NCBI GenBank assembly: GCA_900467685.1
Contig: UBQX01000012.1
Span: forward strand, 77,028-141,027
Source: Hyphomicrobiales bacterium
GTDB taxonomy: Bacteria; Pseudomonadota; Alphaproteobacteria; Rhizobiales; Rhizobiaceae
DNA: 64,000 nucleotides
Direction of reading: 5' to 3'
In this document: piece after piece, positions 14,551 through 23,621 of the stretch
Layout of the letters: each line of letters opens with the position of its first letter
Numbering within the stretch: the stretch's first letter is position 1
Notes under the pieces: model-generated
What the model saw: the letters and a program-made list of their open reading frames with translations, nothing else
What the model was told of the DNA's origin: nothing
Databases searched by the model: none
Made by a program: the position numbers and the translations under genes

Positions 14551-16089
14551 TTAAGCGAAGGAGCGGCGACGCTTCTCGTTGGAATGCGCTTCCTTCACCG
14601 GCGGCACCGTCTGAAGAACCCGCTTCGGTGGCAGGATGGCGATCACTTCCGTTCCCTCGCGCAGCTTCGAGCGCAGAACGAATTCGCCATTATGCTTGTT
14701 CAGGATCGCCTGGACGATCGGGAGACCGAGACCCGTGCCCTGTTCGGCGCTCTTGATGGCGATGGAGCCCTGGCCGAAGGCCGAGAGCACGACCGGAATT
14801 TCGTCCTCGGGAATGCCCGGTCCATTGTCGCGGATCGCCACATACTGTCCGCCGCCTGCCGTCCAGCCGAGCTTGACGGCGACTTCGCCGCCCTGCGGTG
14901 TGAACTTGACGGCGTTGGACAGCAGATTGAGGACAACCTGGCGCATCGATTTCTCGTCGGCCCAGACTGGCGGCAGACCGGGCTCGAACTGTTCGGTGAT
15001 GCGGATATTCTTGGAGCGCGCGCGCAGCTGCACCATGCCGATGCAATCCTCGGTGATCTCCGAGAGCTTTACCGCCTCTTCGTGCAGCTCATAGCGGCCG
15101 GCCTCGATACGCGACAGGTCGAGGATTTCGTTGATGAGGTTCAGAAGATGCTGTCCGGACCGATGGATGTCGCCCACATATTCCTTGTAGGTCGCGTTGG
15201 TCATGGGTCCGAGAACCTCATTGTCCATCACTTCGGAAAAACCGAGGATCGCGTTGAGCGGGGTTCTGAGTTCATGCGACATGGACGCGAGGAAACGTGA
15301 TTTCGCCAGGTTTGCCTCTTCGGCGCGGCGGCGCGCTTCGTCGGAGATGGCATTCGCGACCTCGAGTTCGGCAATCAGGTTGTCCTTCTCCGACTGGTAG
15401 GACAGAATCTGCACGCTCGTCCGTCGCAACCGTCCGGCAAAGAAGTGGAAGAAAACCATCGCTGCGGTGAACATCGCAATCAGGCCGATTTCCATCGGCT
15501 GCCGGTCGCGCCAGTAGAGATAGACGATGGCCGCTACGGTCGGCATGAAGGTGACGAGAATGGCACCATTCAGCATCGATGTCGTGAGGGCCGTAGCGCT
15601 CAGCACGATCAGGAGCGCTGCTCCCTTGAAGGTCAGGTAGGACCCGAGATCGCAGCTTGCGCAGCTTTGACTGGCAAAGAACGCCCAGCAAAGCCCGATG
15701 GCTAGCTGCAGGCCGAGCAGCCGGCGCGTCCAGCTTGCTCCATTCTCATCCTTGATGAGTTCGCGCCGCCTGACTTGCTGAAGCGCGAAGACATGCATGG
15801 CATGGATGATCAGCGTCGTCAGCGCCCAGATGAGCGTATATTGACCCATGTTGAAGGCGAGGCTGAAGGCACCGATGCCGCATACGAGAATGGGAACGCC
15901 GGCAGCGCTATCGAGGCTTGCATCGATGAAGAGGATCAGCGTCTCGGGTCGGAACTGCGAACTTCCCGCGTCACCGTTCTGCAGCTTGGCGCGCGTTTCC
16001 CTGAGCGTGCGGTTGAGGCCAGCATTACGGCTCGCCTTGGACAAGTCCACGACGTTTTTGTCCGGAGATGTGCTGACGCGCTCGGGCAT
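14551..16089 (-). CDS. Membrane sensor histidine kinase, DivJ/PleC (PdhS) class
   Basis: The product is 512 residues. Six hydrophobic helices lie between about residues 62 and 220, followed by a coiled coil. The HisKA box has FLASMSHELRTPLNAILGFS with the phosphorylatable His at about 272, then an HATPase with NLLSNAVKFTP, DNGPGIP and GTGLGLPIV. The sequence around FGQGSIAIKSAEQGTG is typical of kinases that act on DivK in alphaproteobacteria. The many-TM, PAS-less layout resembles DivJ more than PleC. I infer a role in the DivK-CckA-CtrA cell-cycle circuit, and cckA is in this same window. ATG 16089 is preferred; a TTG at 16101 is in frame. Confidence 0.85.
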   Translation of the reverse strand: MPERVSTSPDKNVVDLSKASRNAGLNRTLRETRAKLQNGDAGSSQFRPETLILFIDASLDSAAGVPILVCGIGAFSLAFNMGQYTLIWALTTLIIHAMHVFALQQVRRRELIKDENGASWTRRLLGLQLAIGLCWAFFASQSCASCDLGSYLTFKGAALLIVLSATALTTSMLNGAILVTFMPTVAAIVYLYWRDRQPMEIGLIAMFTAAMVFFHFFAGRLRRTSVQILSYQSEKDNLIAELEVANAISDEARRRAEEANLAKSRFLASMSHELRTPLNAILGFSEVMDNEVLGPMTNATYKEYVGDIHRSGQHLLNLINEILDLSRIEAGRYELHEEAVKLSEITEDCIGMVQLRARSKNIRITEQFEPGLPPVWADEKSMRQVVLNLLSNAVKFTPQGGEVAVKLGWTAGGGQYVAIRDNGPGIPEDEIPVVLSAFGQGSIAIKSAEQGTGLGLPIVQAILNKHNGEFVLRSKLREGTEVIAILPPKRVLQTVPPVKEAHSNEKRRRSFA

Positions 16090-16271
16090 GGACTGATACA
16101 ACTTCAGACGCAGAAACTATGACCAAATTCTAACTGGAAAGAGTTAAGAAGTTGCTGCTGGAAAGGATTCATTTGCCATTTCGCGCTGCGGGCGGAACCG
16201 GCCCGATAAGCGCCGCATTTTGCGTGATGGCAGGGAGTTGAGGATGTTTTCACCAATGGGAGAGGGTGTAC

Positions 16272-16883
16272 ATGAGACTGTTTGACGGGGGCAAGGCGCC
16301 TAATCCGCGCCGGGTGAGAATGTATCTGGCCGAAAAGGGCATATCGGTTGAGCTCGTGCCCGTGGATATGGGGGCGCTGGGTCACAAGTCGGAGGAGATC
16401 ACGGCCCGCAATCCGCTGCAGCGCCTGCCGGTTCTGGAGCTTGACGATGGCTCGAACCTGTCTGAATCGATCGCCATCTGCCGCTATTTCGAGGAACTCT
16501 ATCCCGATCCGCCGCTCTTCGGTCGCGATGCGCGGGAAAAGGCGTTCGTGGAGATGTGGAACCGCCGGGTCGAACTCGGCTATCTCATGTCCGTCGCCGC
16601 GGCCTTCCGGCATATCCATCCGGCCATGAAGGAATGGGAGCTCCCGCAGCTACCCGAATGGGGCGAGATCAACAAGCCCAAGGCGATCGAGTTCCTGCGC
16701 CTCATGGATCGGGAACTGGCAGGTCGTGCGTTCGTTGTCGGAGATGAGTTTACCGTTGCCGACATCACCATGTTCATTGCCTTCCAGTTCATGAAGCCTG
16801 CCCGTATCCAGTGTCCACCGGAACTCGCGAACGTGCTTGCCTGGTATGATCGCGTGGCGGCCCGGCCTTCGGCAGATGCATGA
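16272..16883 (+). CDS. Glutathione S-transferase family protein
   Basis: The product is 203 residues. The thioredoxin-like N-domain (MRLFDGGKAPNPRRVRMYLA) ends with the glutathione-binding NPLQRLPVLELDDGSNLSES, including the cis-Pro and Glu-Ser pair. An all-helical C-domain with VADITMFIAFQF follows. I chose ATG 16272 because GGGAGAGGG is just upstream; a GTG at 16266 lies inside that site. The N-terminal catalytic Ser/Tyr position is occupied by a KAPNP stretch, common in bacterial GSTs of unknown substrate. It is a cytoplasmic enzyme; the 3' end is 9 bases before the next gene, suggesting co-transcription. Confidence 0.92.
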   Translation: MRLFDGGKAPNPRRVRMYLAEKGISVELVPVDMGALGHKSEEITARNPLQRLPVLELDDGSNLSESIAICRYFEELYPDPPLFGRDAREKAFVEMWNRRVELGYLMSVAAAFRHIHPAMKEWELPQLPEWGEINKPKAIEFLRLMDRELAGRAFVVGDEFTVADITMFIAFQFMKPARIQCPPELANVLAWYDRVAARPSADA

Positions 16884-16892
16884 GGACTCTCG

Positions 16893-17522
16893 TTGAGCGA
16901 AAGTGACATTCAGAAGCTTCTGGACCAGATCGCGGTATGCCGGATCTGTCGCGATGCCCCGTTGCGCGGGGAGGCGTTTCGCTTGCCACACGAGCCCAGA
17001 CCCGTGGCGGTGCTTTCGTCTCGGGCGAAGATCCTGATCGCCGGGCAGGCGCCGGGCCTGCGCGTGCACGAAACAGGGCTCACCTTCAACGACGCATCTG
17101 GAAACCGGCTGCGCGACTGGCTGGGTGTCACGCGCGACGAGTTCTACGACACCGACAAATTCTCGATCGTGCCAATGGGCTTCTGTTTCCCGGGCTATGA
17201 CGCGAACGGGGGCGATCTGCCACCACGCAAGGAATGCGCGCCGCACTGGCGTGCAACCGTCATGGCCGCCATGCCGCAGGTCGAGCTGATCCTGGCCGTG
17301 GGCCACCATGCGCAGAGCTGGCATCTGGGCGCGCATGTCCGGGAAAACATGACGGAGACGGTTCGTCACTGGCGCGACTATCTCGAGCCCACCATGGGCG
17401 TTCCCGTTCTGCCGCTGCCGCATCCGAGTTGGCGCAACACAGGCTGGATCAAAAGAAACCCGTGGTTCGAGAAAGAGCTGTTGCCAGTCCTGAAAGAGCT
17501 TGTGCACCGCAAGATAGACTGA
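16893..17522 (+). CDS. Uracil-DNA glycosylase family protein
   Basis: The product is 209 residues from TTG 16893. The superfamily motif 1 is ILIAGQAPGLRVHETGLTFN and motif 2 is LPLPHPSWRN, near residue 172. A CxxC (VCRICRD) near residue 16 resembles the first half of the Fe-S ligands in family 4 enzymes. Two further Cys (GFCFPGY, KECAPHW) are present, but the spacing is not classical. It probably removes uracil or a related base from DNA, but the closest UDG family cannot be fixed from sequence alone. It shares a transcription unit with the GST gene. Confidence 0.85.
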   Translation: MSESDIQKLLDQIAVCRICRDAPLRGEAFRLPHEPRPVAVLSSRAKILIAGQAPGLRVHETGLTFNDASGNRLRDWLGVTRDEFYDTDKFSIVPMGFCFPGYDANGGDLPPRKECAPHWRATVMAAMPQVELILAVGHHAQSWHLGAHVRENMTETVRHWRDYLEPTMGVPVLPLPHPSWRNTGWIKRNPWFEKELLPVLKELVHRKID

Positions 17523-17668
17523 AACAATTGGCCCTTCATTGCCGGATTCGATCCTTGAGATGATCCCGGTGCAAGATGCAGTGCGGCATACCGCGCGCGA
17601 AGCATAATCCTTTTTTTAGCCGGCCGTGCTAGCGTCGAATGGATTGTGCATGTTGAAAGGAAAGACCA

Positions 17669-18157
17669 TTGGACCGTCTGGACCGCAAAATCCTGCGCCT
17701 GCTGCAGGAGGATTCCACACTTGCCGTCGCGGATATCGCCAAGAAGGTAGGCCTCTCGACGACGCCCTGCTGGCGCCGTATCCAGAAGATGGAAGAAGAC
17801 GGCGTCATCCAGCGCCAGGTCGCCGTTCTTGACCCGGTCAAGGTCAATGCCAAAGTCAATGTCTTCGTGTCGATCCGCACCAATGCGCATTCGATCGAAT
17901 GGCTGAAGCGGTTCTCCGAAGTGATTGCCGAGTTTCCGGAAGTCGTCGAGTTCTACCGCATGAGCGGCGATGTGGACTACCTGCTGCGCGTCGTCGTGCC
18001 GGACATCGCTGCCTATGATGCCTTCTACAAGCGCATGATTGCCAGGATCGAGATCCGCGACGTCTCCTCGGCCTTCGCCATGGAGCAGATCAAGTACACG
18101 ACCCAGCTTCCGCTCGACTACATGTCGCTGGAATCCTCGAAGTCCAACGAAGACTGA
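17669..18157 (+). CDS. Lrp/AsnC-family transcriptional regulator
   Basis: The product is 162 residues from TTG 17669 with AGGAAAG just before it. The helix-turn-helix occupies residues 1-55 (DRLDRKILRLLQEDSTLAVA, then KKVGLSTTPCWRRIQKMEED). A RAM ligand-binding domain follows (VEFYRMSGDVDYLLRVVVPD). Proteins of this class sense amino acids and often control a neighbouring amino-acid transport or catabolic gene. No such gene adjoins, so the target is unknown. The STTPCWRRI recognition helix is the widespread AsnC version. A strong terminator follows at 18171. Confidence 0.94.
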   Translation: MDRLDRKILRLLQEDSTLAVADIAKKVGLSTTPCWRRIQKMEEDGVIQRQVAVLDPVKVNAKVNVFVSIRTNAHSIEWLKRFSEVIAEFPEVVEFYRMSGDVDYLLRVVVPDIAAYDAFYKRMIARIEIRDVSSAFAMEQIKYTTQLPLDYMSLESSKSNED

Positions 18158-18170
18158 CGGTTCGCGAAAA

Positions 18171-18196
18171 GGACGCGGAAACAGTGCTCCGCGTCC
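18171..18196. terminator. Bidirectional terminator between Lrp and CobW genes
   Basis: GGACGCGGA (18171-18179) pairs with TCCGCGTCC (18188-18196). On the plus strand CTTATT follows; on the minus strand TTTTCG follows. It serves both convergent genes. Confidence 0.75.
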
Positions 18197-18212
18197 CTTA
18201 TTCAGCTGTAGA

Positions 18213-19412
18213 TCAGCGCGTGTACCAGTCTGCAAACGGGTCGGGCAGCTTCTTCCAGCGCTCCGGCTGGTAGGACGCATCGGGCATGAGGCAGGCATCG
18301 AGCATGCCGGTGATCTCTTCTTCGTCCATCGGATCGGTGCCGATGAAGACGATTTCCTGCCGGCGGTCGCCCCAGACCGGGTCCATGTAAGGCGCCATAC
18401 GCTCTTCGAAGCGCGGATCGCGCGGCCACTGATCCTTCGGCACGGCTGACCACCAAAGTCCCATCTTGCCAGTTCGAACGAGGGCGCCCGCCTGGCTCAA
18501 CTCACCGACATAATGCGGTTTTGTCGCCAGCCAGAAGAAGCCCTTCGCCCGCACGATGCCCGGCCATGAGCGGTCGAGGAAAGCCATGAACTTTTCCGGA
18601 TGGAACGGCCGCCGGGCGCGGTAGACGAAGGAACGCACGCCATATTCCTCGGTTTCGGGGATATGATCTTTGAATCCGTGCATCTCCTTGAACCAGAGCG
18701 GGTTCTGTTCCGCCCGCGTGAGATCGAAGCGACCAGTTCCCATGACCTCCGAGAGATCGACTTTGGCGAAATCCGTTTCGATGATACGGGCATCGGCATT
18801 CAATGAGCGGATGATGGTACGCGCGGCGGCTCGTTCATCCGCGGTCGCGGCACCCACCTTGTTGAGGATGATAACGTCGGCGAACTCGATCTGCTCGACC
18901 AGCAGGCCGACCAGCGTCCGGTCGTCACCTTCGCCGGCCGTCTCGCCGCGATCGGCCAGAAAATCCGCCGAACCGTAATCCTTCAGGAGGTTCGCGGCAT
19001 CAACGACGGTGACCATCGTGTCGAGTTGCGCGACATCCGCCAGACTGGCGCCGTCCTCATCGCGAAATTCGAATGTGGTGGCGACGGGCAGGGGCTCCGA
19101 GATGCCGGAGGATTCGATCAGCAGGTAGTCGAACCGCCCCTGTTCCGCGAGGCTGCGCACCTCCTTCAGGAGATCGTCCCGCAATGTGCAACAGATGCAG
19201 CCATTGCTCATTTCCACCAGTTGCTCATCCGTCCGCGAAAGGTTTGCGCCGCCATCGCGCACAAGCGCCGCGTCGATATTGACCTCGCTCATGTCATTCA
19301 CAATGACCGCGACCTTTCTGCCTTCGCGATTGTTCAGGATGTGGTTGAGCAATGTTGTCTTGCCCGCGCCGAGGAAGCCGGACAGGACCGTGACGGGGAG
19401 TTTGCGTGACAT
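18213..19412 (-). CDS. CobW/COG0523 GTP-binding metallochaperone, zinc-responsive
   Basis: The product is 399 residues. Walker A is GFLGAGKTT (residues 12-20). The metal-binding GCICC is at 71-75, followed by [11 protein letters not shown] and NKVG for guanine. The C-terminal CobW domain runs from about 240. COG0523 proteins deliver metals, and the zinc-related branch (ZigA/YciC/ZagA) is made under zinc starvation. A Zur-box-like palindrome lies 22-41 bases upstream, which supports the zinc branch over the cobalamin CobW. It is a cytoplasmic GTPase whose client is unknown. It stands alone between a terminator and the divergent membrane-protein gene. Confidence 0.93.
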   Translation of the reverse strand: MSRKLPVTVLSGFLGAGKTTLLNHILNNREGRKVAVIVNDMSEVNIDAALVRDGGANLSRTDEQLVEMSNGCICCTLRDDLLKEVRSLAEQGRFDYLLIESSGISEPLPVATTFEFRDEDGASLADVAQLDTMVTVVDAANLLKDYGSADFLADRGETAGEGDDRTLVGLLVEQIEFADVIILNKVGAATADERAAARTIIRSLNADARIIETDFAKVDLSEVMGTGRFDLTRAEQNPLWFKEMHGFKDHIPETEEYGVRSFVYRARRPFHPEKFMAFLDRSWPGIVRAKGFFWLATKPHYVGELSQAGALVRTGKMGLWWSAVPKDQWPRDPRFEERMAPYMDPVWGDRRQEIVFIGTDPMDEEEITGMLDACLMPDASYQPERWKKLPDPFADWYTR

Positions 19413-19433
19413 TCGAACCTCGCTGAATGCAAT

Positions 19434-19453
19434 TGTAATGTTATAAAGTTACA
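19434..19453 (-). promoter_or_regulatory. Zur-box-like palindrome
   Basis: TGTAATGTTATAAAGTTACA matches its own reverse complement at 16 of 20 positions and contains the GTAATGTTATAA half seen in alphaproteobacterial Zur sites. It lies 22 bases upstream of the CobW-family start, where repressor binding would block transcription when zinc is sufficient. Confidence 0.7.
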
Positions 19454-19625
19454 TACAAAATCGTGGAATAGGATGCAACCCCGCGGTTCGTGACCGCAAT
19501 CGGTTATTAACGCTTATGCGCCAAGTTGAGCCGACATCATCCCGATTTGCAGAAGACGATTGTGGCGAAAGGCTCGCCGCGCCTGAAGCGCGCCAAGATC
19601 GTCATTTCGAACCCCGCGGTGGATC

Positions 19626-21455
19626 ATGAGCTTGAGCTTTCAGGAAACCACGGATGCGACGGAGGGAGGTGCGGAGCAGGGCGCAGCGCTGACCTGGAAA
19701 GCTTTTGGAATTGTTGCGGCACTCGTTCTGGCCGTTGTCCTGCTCGACGCCAGTGACGGCGTGCCCAACCTGCAGGACATTGATGACCTCCTGAGAGCCG
19801 TCCAGATTCGTCAGCTGTTTGGCGGCAAGGCGTGGTACGACCTGGTTATTGACGGCATTGCGATGCCGGAGCCTTATGTGACGCCGTGGTCACGAATTAT
19901 CGATGGGCCCTATATCGCGATTGCGCATCTGCTTTCACCGTTCATGCCGCAGTCAGAGGCTCTGCACGTCGCCTATCTCGTGTGGCCTCCGGTCATGGGA
20001 CTGGGGTTTGCAGTCTTCTCGACCATCGTCATGGCAAGGCTGCTTCCTGCGGGCGGCAAGCTGACTTTCATCGCTCTGTTCACCACGGTCCTGTTGATGA
20101 CCTTTGCGGTGCTGGAATTCGTGCCGCTTCGGATCGACCATCATAACATGCAGATTCTGGCACTTTCCGCCAGTCTGGCCGGCATAGCGTTATGGACGCC
20201 GGCCGGAGGCCTGCTTGCGGGATTTGCCGTGGCGGTTTCGTTCCGGATTGGGCTCGAGACGCTGCCCTTGATAGCAGCCTTCTGGGCAGCACTCACGCTA
20301 CTTTTCATTGCAAGGGCGCCCGGAACCGCGCCTGTGTTTCGGGCCTATTCGCTGTCGGTCGCAGTCTTCTCGCCCTTACTCACACTTATCTTCGCCGGAC
20401 CAGACGTGCTTTGGCACGTTGAGAACGATGTTTTCTCGTTGCCGTATAACGCTCTGGTCGTGGGTTTCGGTTTGATCTCGGCGGTGGCCACCTGGACATT
20501 CCGGGAAGACCATAGCCCGATACTTCGGTTTATGGGTCTTGCCGTCCCGGGCCTGGTTCTCCTCGGCGTCATTCTCTACCTTGCTCCGGGTCTGCTCAAC
20601 GGCCCCTATGCCGTGATCGATCCGCTGACCCGCGCGCTTTGGCTTTCGCATGAAACACAGGAGCAGAGCATCCTCTTTGTCGTGCGCAACGGCGATATCA
20701 CCATTCTCACGACGATTGTCGAGCAGACCTGCATCGCGCTGTTTGCCAGCCTCTATACGATCCGCATCGTCCGTTCGGGCAAGGTATTTCCGCTGGTCGT
20801 CCTGGCGGTCGCTCTCGCCAGCTTTTTCGCGAACTTCTATGCGCTGCGCTTCATCCGCTTTCCAGCCGGCACGCTGACACTCTTTGTCCCAACCCTGATT
20901 GCCGAACTTTTGGCCGGGGATTCCGCGATGCGGAAGCGTTATCTGGCAATCTTCGTGGTCTGTTTTGCCTGCAGCCTAGGCGGGTATTACGTCTTGGCGA
21001 AAGCGTTGCCGTTCAAGACGGAGCCCGATGCCATCACGCCGGCGCAGTATCTGATGTATGACAAATGTCCGTTGAGCGACTATCAGTTGTTCCCCCATCT
21101 GCCGCCCGGGCGATACATGACATCCTCCCGCATCGGTCTGGCCGCGCTGGAACAGGATGCCCGGTCCATGGTTGTGTCCAACATCAGTTATCATCGCGCC
21201 GCGCCGGGCATAAAGCGAATGTTTGAGGCATTCTACGGAACCGATCCCGCTACCAGGAAAGAGGCGCTGGCACCCTTCGATTACATTGCCTTCTGCGATT
21301 ACTCTCCGGACATGCGCAAAGATTTTACGCCGCCTCCGGGCACACTCTTTGAAGCCATGGCCAATGATCAGCCCTGGCCGGGGCTTCAGCCGGTCGCGGT
21401 TGCAGGCGCAACGAAGCTGCATGTCTACAAGCTGGATCACGCATCGCTGCGCTAG
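19626..21455 (+). CDS. Large polytopic membrane protein, STT3-like GT-C candidate
   Basis: The product is 609 residues. About 11-12 hydrophobic helices fill residues 25-470, followed by a soluble C-terminal domain of about 140 residues. The first loop holds an acidic DIDDLLRA motif at 51-58 and PWSRIIDGP at 87-95. A second loop carries RIDHHNMQ at 169-176. Acidic loop residues followed by a DHH motif resemble the GT-C oligosaccharyltransferase class (STT3/AglB). No family is recognised with certainty; I infer a lipid-linked sugar transferase of the inner membrane. No other glycan gene is nearby. I chose the ATG at 19626. Confidence 0.7.
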   Translation: MSLSFQETTDATEGGAEQGAALTWKAFGIVAALVLAVVLLDASDGVPNLQDIDDLLRAVQIRQLFGGKAWYDLVIDGIAMPEPYVTPWSRIIDGPYIAIAHLLSPFMPQSEALHVAYLVWPPVMGLGFAVFSTIVMARLLPAGGKLTFIALFTTVLLMTFAVLEFVPLRIDHHNMQILALSASLAGIALWTPAGGLLAGFAVAVSFRIGLETLPLIAAFWAALTLLFIARAPGTAPVFRAYSLSVAVFSPLLTLIFAGPDVLWHVENDVFSLPYNALVVGFGLISAVATWTFREDHSPILRFMGLAVPGLVLLGVILYLAPGLLNGPYAVIDPLTRALWLSHETQEQSILFVVRNGDITILTTIVEQTCIALFASLYTIRIVRSGKVFPLVVLAVALASFFANFYALRFIRFPAGTLTLFVPTLIAELLAGDSAMRKRYLAIFVVCFACSLGGYYVLAKALPFKTEPDAITPAQYLMYDKCPLSDYQLFPHLPPGRYMTSSRIGLAALEQDARSMVVSNISYHRAAPGIKRMFEAFYGTDPATRKEALAPFDYIAFCDYSPDMRKDFTPPPGTLFEAMANDQPWPGLQPVAVAGATKLHVYKLDHASLR

Positions 21456-21456
21456 G

Positions 21457-21510
21457 GCAATTCCAGCGAAAGCGGAAACCGGTTCGCGTCCGGATTGCAG
21501 TCAAACAAAT
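21457..21510. repeat. Rhizobial REP-like palindromic element, copy B
   Basis: GCAATTCC (21457-21464) and a degenerate CGGATTGC (21491-21498) flank AGCGGAAACCGGTT. It immediately follows the stop of the STT3-like gene. It shares the CAATTCCAGC and CGGTT..CGTCCG core with copy C. Confidence 0.65.
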
Positions 21511-21595
21511 AGAAAGAACATCTCAGGTGATCCGGCTCTCACCGGAAATGCGGCAGGCATTTAGCTCGATAGCGGATGCGCGGATTGGTTGGAGT

Positions 21596-22288
21596 TCAGT
21601 CGATCGCGCGCGCCCCGAATTTCTTCTCGAACTCACGCAGCGCATCCTTGCCGATCCATCGTTCGGTCCGGTCGCTACTGCGGCCAAGCTTTTCCGCCAG
21701 CACCCATGCGGGGTTGCGGCAGACTGCGTTCCGCTTGCCGATCTGCCTAAGCGCCCAGTTGACCGCCTTCTTCACGAAGTTGCGCGGGTCGCTGGCGTAG
21801 CGCTCTATGAGTTGCAGGAAGGCGAGGATATGCGCGTCCGGCTCCTTCTTGAGGTGAACCGCAGCCCACGCCATCATCGAAAAGGCTGTCCGGCGCACGA
21901 ACTCCCGCTCGTCCGCAGCAAATTCCGGGATGAGGACCGGCCAGAGCCCGCTATTCACGAAGAGATCCGCAACGCTGTCGACAATCTCCCAGGAGTTGAA
22001 ATCCGCAGCCCAGCGGCGGGCCTCCTCTAGCGACAATTTCTTCGGCTCGGCGGTGAAGGCCGCAAGCAGCCGCGCTTCACGAACGCCGGTCTGCCAGAGC
22101 TCAAGCGCGCGGGCGTGATCTTTCTTGATCAGCCGGGCAATCTTGCGCACATCATCCGTGGAAATGCCAAGGGCTGTGTCAGTCAAAATGCCGAAGCGCG
22201 CCATGCCCGCGATATTCGTCTCGTTGCGGAGCGTCTTGAGGCAGGCGAGAACCTCGGATGCGTTTGACTGCGGACCGAGCGACTCCAT
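21596..22288 (-). CDS. DNA alkylation repair protein (AlkD-like HEAT repeat)
   Basis: The product is 230 residues, all helical and composed of HEAT-like repeats. Segments such as RFGILTDTALGISTDDVRKI, ELWQTGVREARLLAAF and EFVRRTAFSMMAWAAVHLK match the AlkD/PF08713 family. Family enzymes excise N3- or N7-alkylated purines by sliding along the DNA backbone. The gene is the third of an apparent operon: its start is 2 bases after the stop of the TonB-like gene. Whether this member keeps glycosylase activity cannot be judged without aligning the catalytic Trp/Asp positions. Confidence 0.88.
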   Translation of the reverse strand: MESLGPQSNASEVLACLKTLRNETNIAGMARFGILTDTALGISTDDVRKIARLIKKDHARALELWQTGVREARLLAAFTAEPKKLSLEEARRWAADFNSWEIVDSVADLFVNSGLWPVLIPEFAADEREFVRRTAFSMMAWAAVHLKKEPDAHILAFLQLIERYASDPRNFVKKAVNWALRQIGKRNAVCRNPAWVLAEKLGRSSDRTERWIGKDALREFEKKFGARAID

Positions 22289-22289
22289 A

Positions 22290-22679
22290 TCACCGCACTC
22301 CGGGGTGAAAGGTCAGGCGCAGCGATTTCCAGGCCGGATATACGTCACGAAAACGCGCGGCGTTCTCCACCTTGGCGCATTCGCCGGCGGCGGCCAGAAC
22401 GGCGGCAGTGGTCGCGGAATGCTTCGGGTCGCCGCCGGGTGGGTCGCCAAGCTGCGGCGGTCCATCGAGATTACCATCCGGGCGGAAGTTCAGGAGCAGC
22501 GCAATTGAGGGGTAGGGCGCCGAAAAACCTTCCGGCGCTTCAAAGCAGCGCGCAATCGCGGCCGACACGACCTGGCCGATTGCTGCGGGCGCTTCCTGCT
22601 GCGCGACTGCATGCGTCACGACGCCGATATGAAGCACCGTGACGAGAGGGCTGAGCCGCGCCGCAGTTCGCATGGTCAT
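22290..22679 (-). CDS. Small secreted TonB/TolA-C-terminal-like protein
   Basis: The product is 129 residues. A hydrophobic N-terminus ending VTHAVAQQ looks like a signal peptide. The rest contains ALLLNFRPDGNLDGPPQLGD and AAAGECAKVENAARFRDVYP, close to the last domain of TolA/TonB-type proteins in rhizobia. The start overlaps the upstream dehydrogenase stop by 3 bases and the gene ends 2 bases before alkD, so the three are likely one operon. I infer a periplasmic protein without its own membrane-spanning linker. Function unknown. Confidence 0.72.
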   Translation of the reverse strand: MTMRTAARLSPLVTVLHIGVVTHAVAQQEAPAAIGQVVSAAIARCFEAPEGFSAPYPSIALLLNFRPDGNLDGPPQLGDPPGGDPKHSATTAAVLAAAGECAKVENAARFRDVYPAWKSLRLTFHPGVR

Positions 22680-23545
22680 TTTTCAAGCCGCGCCAGCAGC
22701 GACGACGTATCCCACCGATTGCCACCCATGGCCTGCACATCGCCATAGAATTGATCGACCAGAGCGGTCACCGGCAGCTTTGCGCCATTGCGGCGAGCCT
22801 CGGAGAGCACGATGTCGAGATCCTTGCGCATCCAGTCGATCGCGAATCCGAAGTCGTAGCGCCCTTCGTTCATCGTCTTGTGGCGGTTCTCCATCTGCCA
22901 GGAGCCAGCCGCTCCCTTCGAGATGACCTCGATGACCTTCTCGATATCGAGGCCTGCACGCTTGCCGAAATGGATGCCTTCGGCAAGGCCCTGCACGAGC
23001 CCGGCAATGCAGATCTGGTTGACCATCTTCGTCAGCTGGCCTGCACCCGCCGGGCCCATCAGGCCGACCATGCGAGCGAACGCAGAAATGACGGGCTTCG
23101 CCGTCTCGAAGGTCGCCTCGTCACCGCCGCACATGACGGTGAGCACGCCATTTTCGGCACCGGCCTGCCCGCCGGAAACGGGCGCATCCACGAAGCCTAG
23201 ACCCTTAGCCTTGCAGGCGGCCTCGAGTTCGCGCGCCACTTCCGCAGATGCCGTCGTGTTGTCGATCAGGATTGCGCCCGGCTTCATGCCGGATATGCAG
23301 CCGGCTTCACCCAAAGTCACCGAGCGGAGATCGTCATCATTGCCGACGCAGGTGAAGACAAAATCCGCCTCCCGCGCCGCCTCGGCAGGCGTGTGGAAAG
23401 CCGGGCCACCGAACTGCGCCGCCCATTTTTCCGCCTTGGCAAACGTGCGATTATAGACGGCGACATCATGCCCGCCCTTGGTCTTGAGATGCCCTGCCAT
23501 GGGATAACCCATGACGCCGAGACCGATAAAGGCGACTTTGGCCAT
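22676..23545 (-). CDS. NAD(P)-dependent beta-hydroxyacid dehydrogenase (3-hydroxyisobutyrate dehydrogenase family)
   Basis: The product is 289 residues. The Rossmann motif GLGVMGYPMAGHL is at residues 7-19. The substrate loop is DAPVSGGQAGAENG and the catalytic Lys lies in GAGQLTKMVNQI. These features place it in the 3-hydroxyisobutyrate/tartronate-semialdehyde/glyoxylate reductase family; the precise substrate is open. I chose ATG 23545, which has CGGAG about 10 bases upstream, over a TTG at 23575. It is the first gene of a three-gene minus-strand operon with the TonB-like and AlkD-like genes, with which it has no obvious metabolic link. Confidence 0.92.
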   Translation of the reverse strand: MAKVAFIGLGVMGYPMAGHLKTKGGHDVAVYNRTFAKAEKWAAQFGGPAFHTPAEAAREADFVFTCVGNDDDLRSVTLGEAGCISGMKPGAILIDNTTASAEVARELEAACKAKGLGFVDAPVSGGQAGAENGVLTVMCGGDEATFETAKPVISAFARMVGLMGPAGAGQLTKMVNQICIAGLVQGLAEGIHFGKRAGLDIEKVIEVISKGAAGSWQMENRHKTMNEGRYDFGFAIDWMRKDLDIVLSEARRNGAKLPVTALVDQFYGDVQAMGGNRWDTSSLLARLEK

Positions 23546-23621
23546 GCGATGCGACTCCGATGCTTGTGTTGACAAGGACGTTCTAGAGCATCGTGGGCAG
23601 AAAACAAATCGGCTTCAGGCT

